Notes: generated from the sequence alone by a model not told the origin. Shown: positions 26,820-35,745, counted from the stretch's first letter. The stretch: DNA of 58,672 nucleotides from Allobosea lathyri (GCF_900108245.1 NZ_FNUY01000020.1:7501-66172), one strand, 5' to 3'. Made by a program: numbers and translations.

Positions 26820-28046
26820 TCAGCCAGCGACCGAAGCGGCGGCCGCCTCGTCCTGATCGAGCATCAGCCTTGCGCGGGCAGAAAGCTTCTCGGTCTCGCT
26901 CTTGAGCTGGCCGCAGGCGGCGAGAATGTCGCGCCCGCGCGGCGTGCGCACCGGCGAGGCGTAGCCCGCCCGGAAGACGATCTCCGAGAAGCGCTCGATC
27001 CGGTCCCAGTCCGAGCACTCGTATTTGGTGCCGGGCCAGGGATTGAACGGGATCAGGTTGATCTTGGCCGGAATGCCCTTGAGCAGGCGCACGAGCTCGC
27101 GCGCGTCCGCGTCACTATCATTGACGCCCTTGAGCATGACGTATTCGAAAGTGATTCTCTTGGAATTCGAAACGCCGGGATAATTCCGGCAGGCATCGAG
27201 CAGCTCGGCGATCGGATACTTCTTGTTCAGCGGCACGAGTTCGTTGCGCAGCTCGTCGCGCACCGCATGCAGCGAGATCGCCAGCATCGTGCCCATCTCA
27301 TCGCCCAGCGGGCCGATCTGCGGCACGACGCCCGAGGTCGAGACCGTGATGCGGCGACGGCCGAGCGACAGCCCCTCATTATCAGAGATCACATCGATCG
27401 CGTCGCGCACGCCGTCGAAATTGTAGAGCGGCTCGCCCATGCCCATGAAGACGATGTTGGAGACGAAGCGCCCGCCATCATTCGGCACGAAGGCACCGTC
27501 AGGCTTGGCCCGATTGGGGAAATCGCCGAGCCGGTCTCGCGCCACCATCAACTGCGCCACGATCTCCTCGCAGGTGAGGTTGCGCACGAGGCGCTGCGTG
27601 CCGGTGTGGCAGAAGGTGCAGGTCAACGTGCAGCCGACCTGGCTGGAAACGCAAAGCGTGCCGCGGTCGACTTCCGGAATGTAGACGCACTCGATCTCGG
27701 CGCCGCGATCGCGCGGGCCGGTCGGGGCCATCCGGATCAGCCATTTGCGGGTACCGTCCGTCGAGACCTGCTCGGCGGTGACCTCCGGCAAATCGAGCGT
27801 GAAACGCTCGGCCAGCGCGGCGCGAAGCCCCTTGCCGATCGTGGTCATGGCCGCGAAATCGCGCACGCCATAGTGATAGATCCAGTTCCAGAGCTGGCCG
27901 ACGCGCATGCGCCGTTCCTTCTCGGGAATGCCGATCTCGGCCAGCGCCTCGGCGAGACCGACGCGCGTGCGCCCGATCAGCGAGACGCGGCCTGAAACAA
28001 CGGCTTCGGCCGCAGGCGCGGCGGATTCTAGGACAGCAAGGGTCAT
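26820..28046 (-). CDS. rlmN: 23S rRNA/tRNA adenine C2-methyltransferase RlmN
   Basis: A radical-SAM enzyme (408 residues) that methylates C2 of A2503 in 23S rRNA and of A37 in some tRNAs. The cluster motif CX3CX2C is C139, C143 and C146 (CTLTCTFCHTG). The family motifs GMGEPLYNFDGV and NLIPFNPWPGTKYE are also present. The C-terminal region carries the Cys (AACGQL) near the end, typical of long rhizobial RlmN. It is followed closely by a small membrane protein gene. Confidence 0.95.
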   Translation of the reverse strand: MTLAVLESAAPAAEAVVSGRVSLIGRTRVGLAEALAEIGIPEKERRMRVGQLWNWIYHYGVRDFAAMTTIGKGLRAALAERFTLDLPEVTAEQVSTDGTRKWLIRMAPTGPRDRGAEIECVYIPEVDRGTLCVSSQVGCTLTCTFCHTGTQRLVRNLTCEEIVAQLMVARDRLGDFPNRAKPDGAFVPNDGGRFVSNIVFMGMGEPLYNFDGVRDAIDVISDNEGLSLGRRRITVSTSGVVPQIGPLGDEMGTMLAISLHAVRDELRNELVPLNKKYPIAELLDACRNYPGVSNSKRITFEYVMLKGVNDSDADARELVRLLKGIPAKINLIPFNPWPGTKYECSDWDRIERFSEIVFRAGYASPVRTPRGRDILAACGQLKSETEKLSARARLMLDQDEAAAASVAG

Positions 28047-28143
28047 CGGAACTCTGTTCGGATCGGAGCGCTCGGGCCCGGATGGGCGCGCTCATAGCAC
28101 AAGATCGCCCAGCCGCGAAATCGCGCGTGCAAGCACGACCTCC

Positions 28144-28250
28144 GTCATCCCGGACAAGCCGCTTCAGCGGCGCAGATCCGGGATCCATCGGAAGCCACCA
28201 CACTCTACGATGGATCCCGGATCTACGCTTCGCTTCGTCCGGGGGATGAC
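28144..28250. repeat. Palindromic intergenic repeat (nested arms)
   Basis: Perfect 16-bp inverted arms GATCCGGGATCCATCG (28175-28190) and its complement (28208-28223) are nested within outer arms GTCATCCCGGAC (28144-28155) and GTCCGGGGGATGAC (28237-28250). It lies in the 271-bp gap between rlmN and ialB. This is a typical rhizobial REP-like element. I see no gene in the gap. Confidence 0.8.
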
Positions 28251-28317
28251 GTCGGAGCTTATGACAGACGGTGTGACTCCAGATGGAGCGGCGCCGTCCT
28301 ATTTGCAGGCGTCTTTC

Positions 28318-28908
28318 CTATTTACACGCGTCTTCGGCGCGCTTGACGGTCTGGCTCATGCCGGCGAGCGAGTATTTGTCGCTGGTCGGGTTGCCGCGCT
28401 TGGAGGTGCCCTTGATCTCGAGCCCGGCGCCCTTGCGCAGCGAATCGAGCATGCGCGGCTCCTCGGCCGGATTCTTCAGCCACATGTTCTGGCCCTTGGC
28501 GACCAGAGCGAAGCGCTCGGAGCCGATGATGGCCTGATGCTCGACATCTTCCTTGAGGTCGAAATTCATCACGAAGCTGATCTCGTTGCGCACGCCCTCG
28601 GCCGGGCGGCTGGAGACGAAGAGCAGGCCCTCGACATCCTTGAGATTGGTGGGAATGCGGGCTTCGGCCTTCGATAGCGCGTAGCAGACCTTGTTGCGGC
28701 CCTGCTGCGAGGAGAAGGCCTGCCATTTGCCGGCGGTTTCGAGCAGCATCGCCTGCGCCTGGCCGGACGCCGCCGGCGCAGCGGCTGCCGCACGCGGCTT
28801 CGTCTGCGCATGGGCAGGTAACACCGCCACCAGCCCGGCGCCGAGCGCCAGAACCAGACGGATACGGGAGGAGGCGGTGACGCCGGTGCGGAGGGAATTG
28901 AAAATCAT
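28318..28908 (-). CDS. Invasion-associated locus B (IalB) family protein
   Basis: A 196-residue exported protein with a signal peptide to about residue 35 (AHA). Segments typical of the family follow: GKWQAFSSQQGRNKVCYALS, ISFVMNFDLKEDVEHQAIIG, FALVAKGQNMWLK and the C-terminal EDACK, whose Cys could pair with the first. IalB in Bartonella aids erythrocyte invasion, but free-living rhizobia carry many paralogues of unknown role, so no virulence claim follows. Confidence 0.85.
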   Translation of the reverse strand: MIFNSLRTGVTASSRIRLVLALGAGLVAVLPAHAQTKPRAAAAAPAASGQAQAMLLETAGKWQAFSSQQGRNKVCYALSKAEARIPTNLKDVEGLLFVSSRPAEGVRNEISFVMNFDLKEDVEHQAIIGSERFALVAKGQNMWLKNPAEEPRMLDSLRKGAGLEIKGTSKRGNPTSDKYSLAGMSQTVKRAEDACK

Positions 28909-29122
28909 CGACCGCCATCAATCAGCAGAAATCTTAACAACGTCTCTATTTCCGGGGCATTTGGCCCAGAACCTCAAGATCGCAGCAACCATAGGATGTC
29001 ACGATCCTGGCGAAAATGCGAATGTCGGCTGCTGAAGGCGAAACCCCAGCCCCACTGTTCCGCTCGGCGCGCGGACATGCGACATTCGGCGACAATACGC
29101 CGTCGCGTGGGGTGGGACGACG

Positions 29123-30097
29123 ATGAGAGCATTGCTCTGCGAGACTTATGGGCCAGCCGAAGGGCTGGTCATCCGCGACCTGCCCGAGCCTGAGCCCGGC
29201 CCCGGCGAGGTCGTCATCGCGGTCAAGGCGGCCGCGCTCAACTTCTTCGATACGCTGATCATCCAGAACCGCTACCAGACCAAGCCGGCTCTGCCCTTCT
29301 CGCCATCGGCGGAATGCGCGGGAACGATAGCGTCCGTCGGCGAAGGCGTCACCGGATGGCGGGTGGGCGAGCGTGTCGCTGCCTGGCTGGGTTTCGGGGC
29401 GGCCCGAGAAAAGGTCGCCGTCTCCGCCGATTCGATCGTGCGCGTGCCCGATGCGCTTGACGATGCGCAGGCAGCGAGCCTCTTCGTCACCTATGGCACT
29501 GCGATGCACGGGCTGATCCAGCGCGCCGGGCTTAAAGGCGGCGAGACGCTCGCGATTCTCGGTGCCGCGGGTGGCGCGGGGCTGGCTGCGGTCGAGATCG
29601 GCGCCCTGCTCGGCGCCCATGTCATCGCTTGCGCCTCCTCCCCTGAAAAGCTTGCGCTGGCCCGCGAGCATGGCGCGCAGGAGGAACTCGACTACATCGC
29701 TGATGACCTGAAGGTCGGACTTCGGCGATTGACCGAGGGCCGCGGCGTCGACGTGCTCTACGACACCGTCGGGGGCGATCTCGCAGAACCGGCCTTGCGC
29801 GCCATGGCCTGGGAAGGGCGCTATCTCGTCGTCGGCTTCGCGGGCGGCGCGATTCCAAAGATCCCGCTCAACCTGCTGCTGCTCAAGGGCTGCGACCTGC
29901 GCGGCGTGTATTGGGGCGAGTTCGTAACCCGCGAGCCGGCGGCACATCGCCGCAACATGATGCGCCTGCTCGATTGGGCCGCGCGCGGGCATATCCGCGC
30001 CCATGTCCATGCGACGATCCCGCTGGAGCGCTGGACGGAGGGTTACGCGTTGATCGGCGACCGCAAGGCCAAGGGCAAGATCGTCCTGACGCTGTGA
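29123..30097 (+). CDS. NADPH:quinone oxidoreductase-like MDR protein
   Basis: A zinc-independent medium-chain dehydrogenase/reductase (324 residues) of the QOR type. It shows the N-terminal GroES-like fold (NFFDTLIIQNRYQ), the motif FVTYGTAMHGL and the NADPH-binding LGAAGGAGLAAVEIG. No zinc-ligand Cys cluster is present. It probably reduces quinones or enoyl compounds; the true substrate is unknown. The gap to the divergent ialB gene holds a 9-bp inverted repeat. Confidence 0.87.
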   Translation: MRALLCETYGPAEGLVIRDLPEPEPGPGEVVIAVKAAALNFFDTLIIQNRYQTKPALPFSPSAECAGTIASVGEGVTGWRVGERVAAWLGFGAAREKVAVSADSIVRVPDALDDAQAASLFVTYGTAMHGLIQRAGLKGGETLAILGAAGGAGLAAVEIGALLGAHVIACASSPEKLALAREHGAQEELDYIADDLKVGLRRLTEGRGVDVLYDTVGGDLAEPALRAMAWEGRYLVVGFAGGAIPKIPLNLLLLKGCDLRGVYWGEFVTREPAAHRRNMMRLLDWAARGHIRAHVHATIPLERWTEGYALIGDRKAKGKIVLTL

Positions 30098-30117
30098 GCG
30101 CAACGCGCAAAACCCAC

Positions 30118-30235
30118 AGCCCTCATCCTGAGGAGCGCCCCACCGGAGCGCGTTTCGAAGGATGGTTCAGGAGGCTCTTGTGTCCACTGCATCATCCTTC
30201 GAGACGCCGCTTCGCGGCTCCTCAGGATGAGGGCT
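30118..30235. repeat. Palindromic intergenic repeat (CCCTCATCCTGAGGAG type)
   Basis: Perfect 18-bp terminal arms AGCCCTCATCCTGAGGAG (30118-30135) and its complement (30218-30235), with inner arms around TTCGAAGGATG / CATCCTTCGA. The element fills the gap between the quinone reductase and the convergent YkvA gene and would fold into a long stem, so it may also block read-through. Confidence 0.85.
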
Positions 30236-30253
30236 GAACATCCCGGCAGCGCC

Positions 30254-30628
30254 TCAAAGCTCCGCCATCGCCTGCTTCGCCTTCTCGCGATGCACAGGCG
30301 TGATCGAGCCCGCCACAGCGGCAATGGCAGCCGCAAGCACGGCGGCGTCATCGGTGAAGCCGAGGAACGGCAGCAGATCGGGAATGGCGTCGATCGGCAG
30401 CACGAAATAGCCGACTGCGGCCAGAAGTGTCATCCGGACGCGACGCGGCGTCGCCGGATCGCGAGCGCAGAACCAGGCTGCCAGCAAATCCTCTGCGAAG
30501 GGAATCCGCTTCGCCACACGTTTCAGCCGGCCCATGAACTCCGAGCCGAATCGTGCCTCGTCGCGCAGGCTCCGGCGGATCGCCGCCATCTCCTCGGCGC
30601 TGAAACGCGAATGGAACGCGTCGGTCAT
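30254..30628 (-). CDS. YkvA-family (DUF1232) membrane protein
   Basis: A 124-residue protein with the DUF1232 core: a hydrophobic hairpin containing GYFVLPIDAIPDLLPFLGF followed by TDDAAVLAAAI. The DxIPD and TDD motifs define the family. Function is unknown; members are small inner-membrane proteins. The ATG at 30628 gives the usual length; the open frame upstream is not conserved-looking. Confidence 0.85.
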   Translation of the reverse strand: MTDAFHSRFSAEEMAAIRRSLRDEARFGSEFMGRLKRVAKRIPFAEDLLAAWFCARDPATPRRVRMTLLAAVGYFVLPIDAIPDLLPFLGFTDDAAVLAAAIAAVAGSITPVHREKAKQAMAEL

Positions 30629-30832
30629 GGTCTTGCCTCTCCTCTGCTGGCCTGCAGCATGATTCCGGTTCGGGCCCGGTTTGTGAATGTCAAAAAATGT
30701 GGGCGCAGCTGAAACGCTGCACAAGAGGCTCGCGAAGAATCACCCTTGGAGCGACGCGGCGCGGCCTCTAAACCGAATTCAAGGCCAGAATGGCAGAGCC
30801 AAGAGCAGCAGAGCCAAAACCGGGAAACGCCC

Positions 30833-31618
30833 ATGAAACTCGATTCCTCCCTCGCTGCCGTCGTAACCGGCGGCGCCTCCGGCCTCGGCGAAGGCACCGC
30901 GCGCATGCTGGCAAGCCAGGGCGTCAAGGTCGCGATCCTCGACATGAACGCCGAACGCGGCGCGACCGTGGCCGCCGAGATCGGTGGCGTGTTCGTATCC
31001 TGTGACGTCTCCAGCGACTCCTCCGTCGATGCTGCCCTGGCCAAGGCCAGCGCCGCCCATGGCGTCGCGCGCATCCTGGTCAATTGTGCCGGCATCGCGC
31101 CCGGCCGCCGCATCGTCTCGAAGAAGCGTGAAACCGGCGAGTTGATCGCCCATGACCTCGCCACCTTCGAAAAAACCATCGCGATCAATCTCAGCGGCAC
31201 CTTTCGCATGATCGCGCGCAGCGCGCTCGCACTGGCCGGCGAAGAGCCCATCACCGCAGATGGCAGCCGCGGCGTCTTCATCTGCACGGCTTCGGTCGCG
31301 GCCGAGGACGGCCAGATCGGCCAGGCCGCCTATTCCGCCTCGAAGGGCGGCATCGTCGGCATGACCCTGCCGATCGCGCGCGATCTCGCCCAGCTCGGCA
31401 TCCGTGTGATGACGATCATGCCCGGCCTGTTCGAGACGCCGATGTTCGCCAGCGTCCCCGACGACTTCCGGACTGCGCTCGAGGCCTCGATTCCGCATCC
31501 CTCGCGCCTCGGCAGGCCGGCGGAATATGCCGCCCTCGTCCGGAGCATCATCGAGAACGATATGCTCAACGGCACCGCGATCCGCCTCGATGGCGCAATC
31601 CGCCTCGCGCCGAAATAG
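30833..31618 (+). CDS. SDR, 3-hydroxyacyl-CoA dehydrogenase type II-like
   Basis: A 261-residue short-chain dehydrogenase resembling HSD17B10-type 3-hydroxyacyl-CoA dehydrogenases. The NAD-binding motif is TGGASGLG; the catalytic Ser is in FICTASVAA and Tyr/Lys in AYSASKGG. The insert VSKKRETGELIAHDLATFEK and the C-terminal GTAIRLDGAIRLAPK suit this subgroup. No beta-oxidation genes are adjacent. The ATG at 30833 gives the conserved start. Confidence 0.87.
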   Translation: MKLDSSLAAVVTGGASGLGEGTARMLASQGVKVAILDMNAERGATVAAEIGGVFVSCDVSSDSSVDAALAKASAAHGVARILVNCAGIAPGRRIVSKKRETGELIAHDLATFEKTIAINLSGTFRMIARSALALAGEEPITADGSRGVFICTASVAAEDGQIGQAAYSASKGGIVGMTLPIARDLAQLGIRVMTIMPGLFETPMFASVPDDFRTALEASIPHPSRLGRPAEYAALVRSIIENDMLNGTAIRLDGAIRLAPK

Positions 31619-31650
31619 CGCTCCCCAACAGCCTTTTCGGACAGATTATC

Positions 31651-31735
31651 GTCATTGCGAGGAGCGATACCGACGATGCAATCCAAGAGTAGTCGAGCGA
31701 GCCCTTCTGGATTGCTTCGCTACGCTCGCAATGAC
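31651..31735. repeat. Palindromic intergenic repeat (GTCATTGCGAG type)
   Basis: Inverted arms GTCATTGCGAG (31651-31661) and CTCGCAATGAC (31725-31735), with inner partial arms GCAATCCA / TGGATTGC. This is a widespread alphaproteobacterial intergenic repeat pattern. It lies between the convergent SDR and RES genes. Confidence 0.8.
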
Positions 31736-31790
31736 GGCAAGGCTGCGAGACGGAAAGGTTGCGAGACGGCAAGCCTGGGAACCGTTGGTA

Positions 31791-32519
31791 TCAGAGGATC
31801 CGGTAGACCTCGCCTGCGCTGCGGTCGCGATAGAGGTCCACGCGCTGCCCGTCCCAATGATAGTCGAGATGCCGGCCCTGAACCGGGCCGGACGCGCAAT
31901 CCGGATAGAACAGGCCGACGCATTCGCCACCTGCACGACGAACACTCGGATAGACAATGCCATCGGAGCCCGCCTTCCGAAGCCCGGCGCCCAAAATCCG
32001 GCTCTGGGCATAGTCATCGCGATCGAAGATGACGGCCCCCTCGGCGCCAAGCCCGCGCAGATCATGCAGCCGCGCCGTGATGTCGAGCCGAATTTCGCGG
32101 AACTGCGAGGTCCAGCCGGGCGGTTGCCGTGTCGCCGCCATGAATCGCGCATGATGATGCACGGTTTCCAGCAGCGCGACCTCGAAGCTGTCGCCGGCAT
32201 AGAGCACTCCAAAACTGCCATCGCTGAAGCGGCTCGGTCGATCGGGGCTGACATGGGTAAACGGCGCCATCAGATAGCTCGCACCCGGCCCCGAAACGCG
32301 CCGCTTGACCGGCACGAGGTCGAGATTGCCGACGCTCTCCATCAGGCGGGGGTTGGTCTTCTGCTCCGCGGCGAGAATGAGCGGCCAGTCGGCGGGATCG
32401 GCAATATCCTCGAACAGGTCGATCGGCGGGAACAGGCTGCGGATGATCCGTGCCGCCCCCCGCCATCCGACCTCCGTGCGACCGATCTTGGCGGGATCGA
32501 TCTTGGCGGGATCGATCAC
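31791..32519 (-). CDS. RES-domain toxin (NAD+ phosphorylase family)
   Basis: A 242-residue protein with the RES domain, named for conserved Arg, Glu and Ser. The core is RPSRFSDGSFGVLYAG then DSFEVALLETVHHH, with the Ser in YPSVRRAGGECVG. Characterised members such as MbcT break down NAD+ and stop growth. The gene overlaps its antitoxin by 4 bp. The first codons contain a 15-bp tandem duplication (32487-32501, 32502-32516) that gives DPAKI twice, so the N terminus may vary in length between strains. Confidence 0.87.
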   Translation of the reverse strand: MIDPAKIDPAKIGRTEVGWRGAARIIRSLFPPIDLFEDIADPADWPLILAAEQKTNPRLMESVGNLDLVPVKRRVSGPGASYLMAPFTHVSPDRPSRFSDGSFGVLYAGDSFEVALLETVHHHARFMAATRQPPGWTSQFREIRLDITARLHDLRGLGAEGAVIFDRDDYAQSRILGAGLRKAGSDGIVYPSVRRAGGECVGLFYPDCASGPVQGRHLDYHWDGQRVDLYRDRSAGEVYRIL

Positions 32520-32929
32520 CAGCCGCCACGCTCGGCGTCGAGATAGCGCCGTACCCGCATGAGGTCGGTCAATTCCCCGCCAAGCATCAGCGCGAGCGCC
32601 GAGCGACCTGAGAATTCGGCGTTGGGAGCCTGGATCCAGTCGTAGCCGCGCTGAGGCTCGACGAAGATCAGCCGCAGCGCCTTGTGGATGCCCATCAGAT
32701 TGGAGAGGCGCGCCTTGCCATCGCGCGAAATCCGGCCGATTTCGCCGGCCTTCCAGCGCCGATAGGTCCGCAATGGCAGATCCACCAGTGTCGCGGCCTC
32801 CTCGTCGGAGACCCGCCAGAGCCGGAACAGATTGATGGCGGCACGAAACATCGCCGCCGCCTCGTCATCCGAAATCGGATCGGGGATGAAATCGCGCTGG
32901 GCCGTCTCGATGCGCAGCAAGGCCGTCAT
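32516..32929 (-). CDS. MbcA/ParS/Xre-type antitoxin
   Basis: A 137-residue antitoxin with the DUF2384 toxin-binding type of C terminus. An Xre-like helix-turn-helix region (FRLWRVSDEEAATLVDLPLR then TYRRWKAGEIGRIS) is followed by a toxin-binding half (HKALRLIFVEPQRGYDWIQA then NAEFSGRSALALMLGGE). The antitoxin comes first and overlaps the toxin start (ATGA). It likely represses its own operon through the inverted repeat just upstream. Confidence 0.87.
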   Translation of the reverse strand: MTALLRIETAQRDFIPDPISDDEAAAMFRAAINLFRLWRVSDEEAATLVDLPLRTYRRWKAGEIGRISRDGKARLSNLMGIHKALRLIFVEPQRGYDWIQAPNAEFSGRSALALMLGGELTDLMRVRRYLDAERGGW

Positions 32930-32938
32930 GGCAAAACT

Positions 32939-32978
32939 CCATTTGGCCTAAAATAGATACAATCCTGCCAAATGGCAA
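32939..32978 (-). promoter_or_regulatory. Promoter and operator of the RES/MbcA toxin-antitoxin pair
   Basis: On the minus strand a -35 TTGCCA (32973-32978) and a -10 TATTTT (32950-32955) are 17 bp apart. Perfect 9-bp arms of an inverted repeat (CCATTTGGC / GCCAAATGG at 32939-32947 and 32967-32975) overlap the -35 and lie just downstream of the -10. The antitoxin ATG is 10 bp further on. This is a natural layout for autorepression. Confidence 0.6.
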
Positions 32979-32995
32979 TGTTGACTCGGCAGATG

Positions 32996-33658
32996 CTATT
33001 CAGCCGCAGCGTCGGCGCTCTTGAGTTCGTGCTTGAGGATCAGCGGCGTCTGCGCCAATGCGAAGGCCATGGTCAGCGGCATCACGCCCCAGACCTTGAA
33101 GGCGACCCAGAAGTCCTGCGTCTGGGTGCGCCAGACCACCTCGTTCAGCGCCGCCAGCACGAAGAAGAACAGGCCCCAGCGCAAAGTGAGCTTGCGCCAG
33201 CCTTCCTCGTCGAGCTGCAGCACGGTCTCCAGCACCAGCGCCAGCAGAGAGCGGCCGAAATAGAGCCCGCCGAGCAGCACGCAGCCGAACAGCGCGTTCA
33301 CGATCGTCGGCTTGACCTTGATGAAGAAGGCATCGTCCAGCGCGATGGTGAGCCCGCCGAAGACAGATACGACGACCGCATTGACGATCGCCATGCGCGG
33401 CAGATGGCCCAGCAGCACACGGGCAAGCGCCAGCGAGATCAACGAGGCCACGATGAAGATGCCGGTCGCGACGAAGATGCGCCGGTCCGAGGCGATGCCG
33501 AACAGGCGGTCGCCATAGGAATTGGCGAAAAAGAAGATCGCCAGGGGTCCAAATTCGAGCGCGAGCTTCAAAAGCGGATTGACGCCCTTGCCCTTGCCGG
33601 CTGTCTCCTTGCCGGGCACTGTGTTGCCAGGCTTCGTCTCGACCACGGTTTCACTCAC
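32996..33658 (-). CDS. yciB: Inner-membrane septation protein A (YciB/IspZ)
   Basis: A 220-residue inner-membrane protein with about five helices after a polar Lys/Gly-rich N terminus of about 28 residues. The YciB core is clear: LLKLALEFGPLAIFFFANS, LTIALDDAFFIKVKPTIVN, ALFGCVLLGGLYFG and WRKLTLRWGLFFF. In enterobacteria YciB links envelope and division proteins. The ATG overlaps the ftsY stop by 4 bp, so the two are coupled. Confidence 0.92.
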   Translation of the reverse strand: MSETVVETKPGNTVPGKETAGKGKGVNPLLKLALEFGPLAIFFFANSYGDRLFGIASDRRIFVATGIFIVASLISLALARVLLGHLPRMAIVNAVVVSVFGGLTIALDDAFFIKVKPTIVNALFGCVLLGGLYFGRSLLALVLETVLQLDEEGWRKLTLRWGLFFFVLAALNEVVWRTQTQDFWVAFKVWGVMPLTMAFALAQTPLILKHELKSADAAAE

Positions 33659-34851
33659 GCCACTTCTCCCAATCCCGCCACGGCGCGCGCGAAATCGCGG
33701 GCCGAGAACGGTTCCAGATCCTCGACGCTTTCGCCGACGCCGATGAAATGCACTGGCAGGCCGAATTTGGCCGCCAGCGCCACAAGAATGCCGCCACGCG
33801 CCGTGCCGTCGAGCTTAGTCATCACGAGCCCGGTCACGCCGGCGATCTGCTGGAACGCCTCGACCTGGCTGATCGCGTTCTGGCCGACCGTGGCATCGAG
33901 CACGAGCAGCGCCGCATGCGGCGAGTCGGGATCGAGCTTGCGGATAACCCGCACGACTTTGGCCAATTCGTCCATCAGCCCCGTCTTGTTCTGCAGCCGG
34001 CCGGCCGTATCGACCAGCAGCACATCGGTTCCTGCGGCTTTCGCCTTCTGCAGGGCCTCGAAAGCCAGGCCCGACGCGTCTGCGCCCTGCTGCCCCGAGA
34101 CGACCTCGGCGCCGGTGCGTTCGCCCCAGACCTTGAGTTGCTCGATCGCGGCGGCGCGAAAGGTATCGCCGGCAGCCAGCATCACGGATTTGCCCTCGGC
34201 CCGGAATTTGGCCGCGAGCTTGCCGATGGTCGTCGTCTTGCCTGAACCATTGACGCCGACCATCAGGATCACGAACGGCTTTTTCGTGGCGTCGATCGAA
34301 AGCGGCAGCGCGACCGGCGTCAGAATCTCCTCGACTTCGCGCGCAAGGATCGCCCTGACCTCGTCGGGCTCGATCTGCTTGTCGTAGCGACCGTCGCCGA
34401 CCGCCTTGGCGATGCGGGCGGCGGTTGCCAGGCCAAGATCCGCCTGGATCAAAATGTCTTCGAGGTCTTCAAGCGTGCCGGAATCCAGCTTGCGCTTGGT
34501 GAAGAGGTCGGTGATCCCGGTCGTCAGCGCCGAGGAGGTCCGCGACAGCCCTTCGGTCAGCCGGCGCCACCAGCTCCGCTTCGGCACCGGCGGTGCGGCA
34601 ACGACGGGCGGCTCCATCACCGGCGGGGCAGGCAGCGGCGCGGGCTCCGGCATCGCGATCGGCAGCGGCGCGGCCTCGCCCAGCAGGACTTCCGGCGCGA
34701 TAGGGCCATCGGGTTCCGGCTGCGGCCCGGCTTCGGGCACCGCCTCCACGGCGCCCGGAGCGGCCTCCTGCTCCGCTTGCTTGGCCTGCTCGCCCTCAAG
34801 CCCGAAAAGCCTTGAAAAGAAGCCGCGTTTCTTGGGTTCGGTCTCGCTCAT
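33655..34851 (-). CDS. ftsY: Signal recognition particle receptor FtsY
   Basis: The SRP receptor GTPase (398 residues) that docks ribosome-Ffh complexes at the membrane. The variable N-terminal part (1-90) is acidic and rich in Pro/Ala/Glu. The NG domain follows, with G1 GVNGSGKTT at about 199-207, DTAGR, and TKLDGTARGG. A basic patch KRSWWRRL at about 91-98 could help membrane contact. It is divergent from the pseudouridine synthase gene and coupled to yciB. Confidence 0.95.
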   Translation of the reverse strand: MSETEPKKRGFFSRLFGLEGEQAKQAEQEAAPGAVEAVPEAGPQPEPDGPIAPEVLLGEAAPLPIAMPEPAPLPAPPVMEPPVVAAPPVPKRSWWRRLTEGLSRTSSALTTGITDLFTKRKLDSGTLEDLEDILIQADLGLATAARIAKAVGDGRYDKQIEPDEVRAILAREVEEILTPVALPLSIDATKKPFVILMVGVNGSGKTTTIGKLAAKFRAEGKSVMLAAGDTFRAAAIEQLKVWGERTGAEVVSGQQGADASGLAFEALQKAKAAGTDVLLVDTAGRLQNKTGLMDELAKVVRVIRKLDPDSPHAALLVLDATVGQNAISQVEAFQQIAGVTGLVMTKLDGTARGGILVALAAKFGLPVHFIGVGESVEDLEPFSARDFARAVAGLGEVA

Positions 34852-34934
34852 CGCTCGTCCTGTCGTCCGGCCATTCGATCTTCAGCCCTCATCCCGAGGT
34901 TGCTTCGCCCGGCCGCCTTCGCTAGCGCAATGCC

Positions 34935-35702
34935 ATGACCGAACCGGATCAACCAGAGATTTCGCACGCCGAGCGCGATTCCGCGCTGCCCGTGCCGCTG
35001 CTCTATCGCGACGCGATGATGCTGGTCATCGACAAGCCGGCCGGCCTGCCGTCGCATCGCGGGCCCCAGGCCAAGCGCCGCGTCATCCCGGTGCTTACAG
35101 ATCATCTCGACGCGCTGCGCTTTGGCCTGCCACGCCGGCCGGAAGCCGCCCACCGGCTCGACAAGGACACCTCCGGCTGCCTCGTACTCGGCCGGCACCC
35201 GCGCGCCATGGCCGAGCTCAACCAGATGTTTCGCGAAGGCCGCATCGACAAGACCTATTGGGCCGTCGTCGAGGGACATCCCGACCGGGACGAGGGCTTG
35301 ATCGACCTCCCGCTGGGGAAGCGCGCGCCCGATCGCGGCTGGTGGATGAAGGTCGATCCCGAGGGCCTGCCCTCGCAGACACGTTTCCGTGTGCTGGGGC
35401 GCGCTGCGGGCGAGAACGGGCCGTTGGCTTGGCTCGCTTTGGAGCCTCTCACCGGGCGTACCCATCAGTTGCGCGTGCATTGCGCGGCTTCGGGCTGGCC
35501 GATGCTGGGCGATGAAATCTACGGATCCGCACCGCGCGAGGGCGGTCCCGGCCTGCAATTGCACGCCCGCTCGATCTCCGTCCCGCTCTACCGCAAGCGC
35601 GCGCCTGTTCATGTCGAGGCACCGCCGCCGTCGCATATGCAAGCAGCCTTGCAGGCCTGCGGCTGGTTGGAGGCTTTCGAAACTCCTAACGCGACCCCAT
35701 AG
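34935..35702 (+). CDS. RluA-family pseudouridine synthase
   Basis: A 255-residue pseudouridine synthase of the RluA/RluC/TruC family. The catalytic aspartate is D76 in AHRLDKDTSGCLV, and GRTHQLRVHCA is the usual downstream motif. There is no N-terminal S4 domain. The RNA target (rRNA or tRNA) cannot be told from sequence. It starts 83 bp from the divergent ftsY gene. Confidence 0.88.
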   Translation: MTEPDQPEISHAERDSALPVPLLYRDAMMLVIDKPAGLPSHRGPQAKRRVIPVLTDHLDALRFGLPRRPEAAHRLDKDTSGCLVLGRHPRAMAELNQMFREGRIDKTYWAVVEGHPDRDEGLIDLPLGKRAPDRGWWMKVDPEGLPSQTRFRVLGRAAGENGPLAWLALEPLTGRTHQLRVHCAASGWPMLGDEIYGSAPREGGPGLQLHARSISVPLYRKRAPVHVEAPPPSHMQAALQACGWLEAFETPNATP

Positions 35703-35745
35703 CCGCGCACTATCGCCTGCAACGCTTCCCTAATCCGGCCTTGCT

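Noticed and set aside
28318..28908. A virulence locus, based on the IalB-family name
   Set aside because: The family is widespread in free-living rhizobia, and no other host-interaction genes are present.
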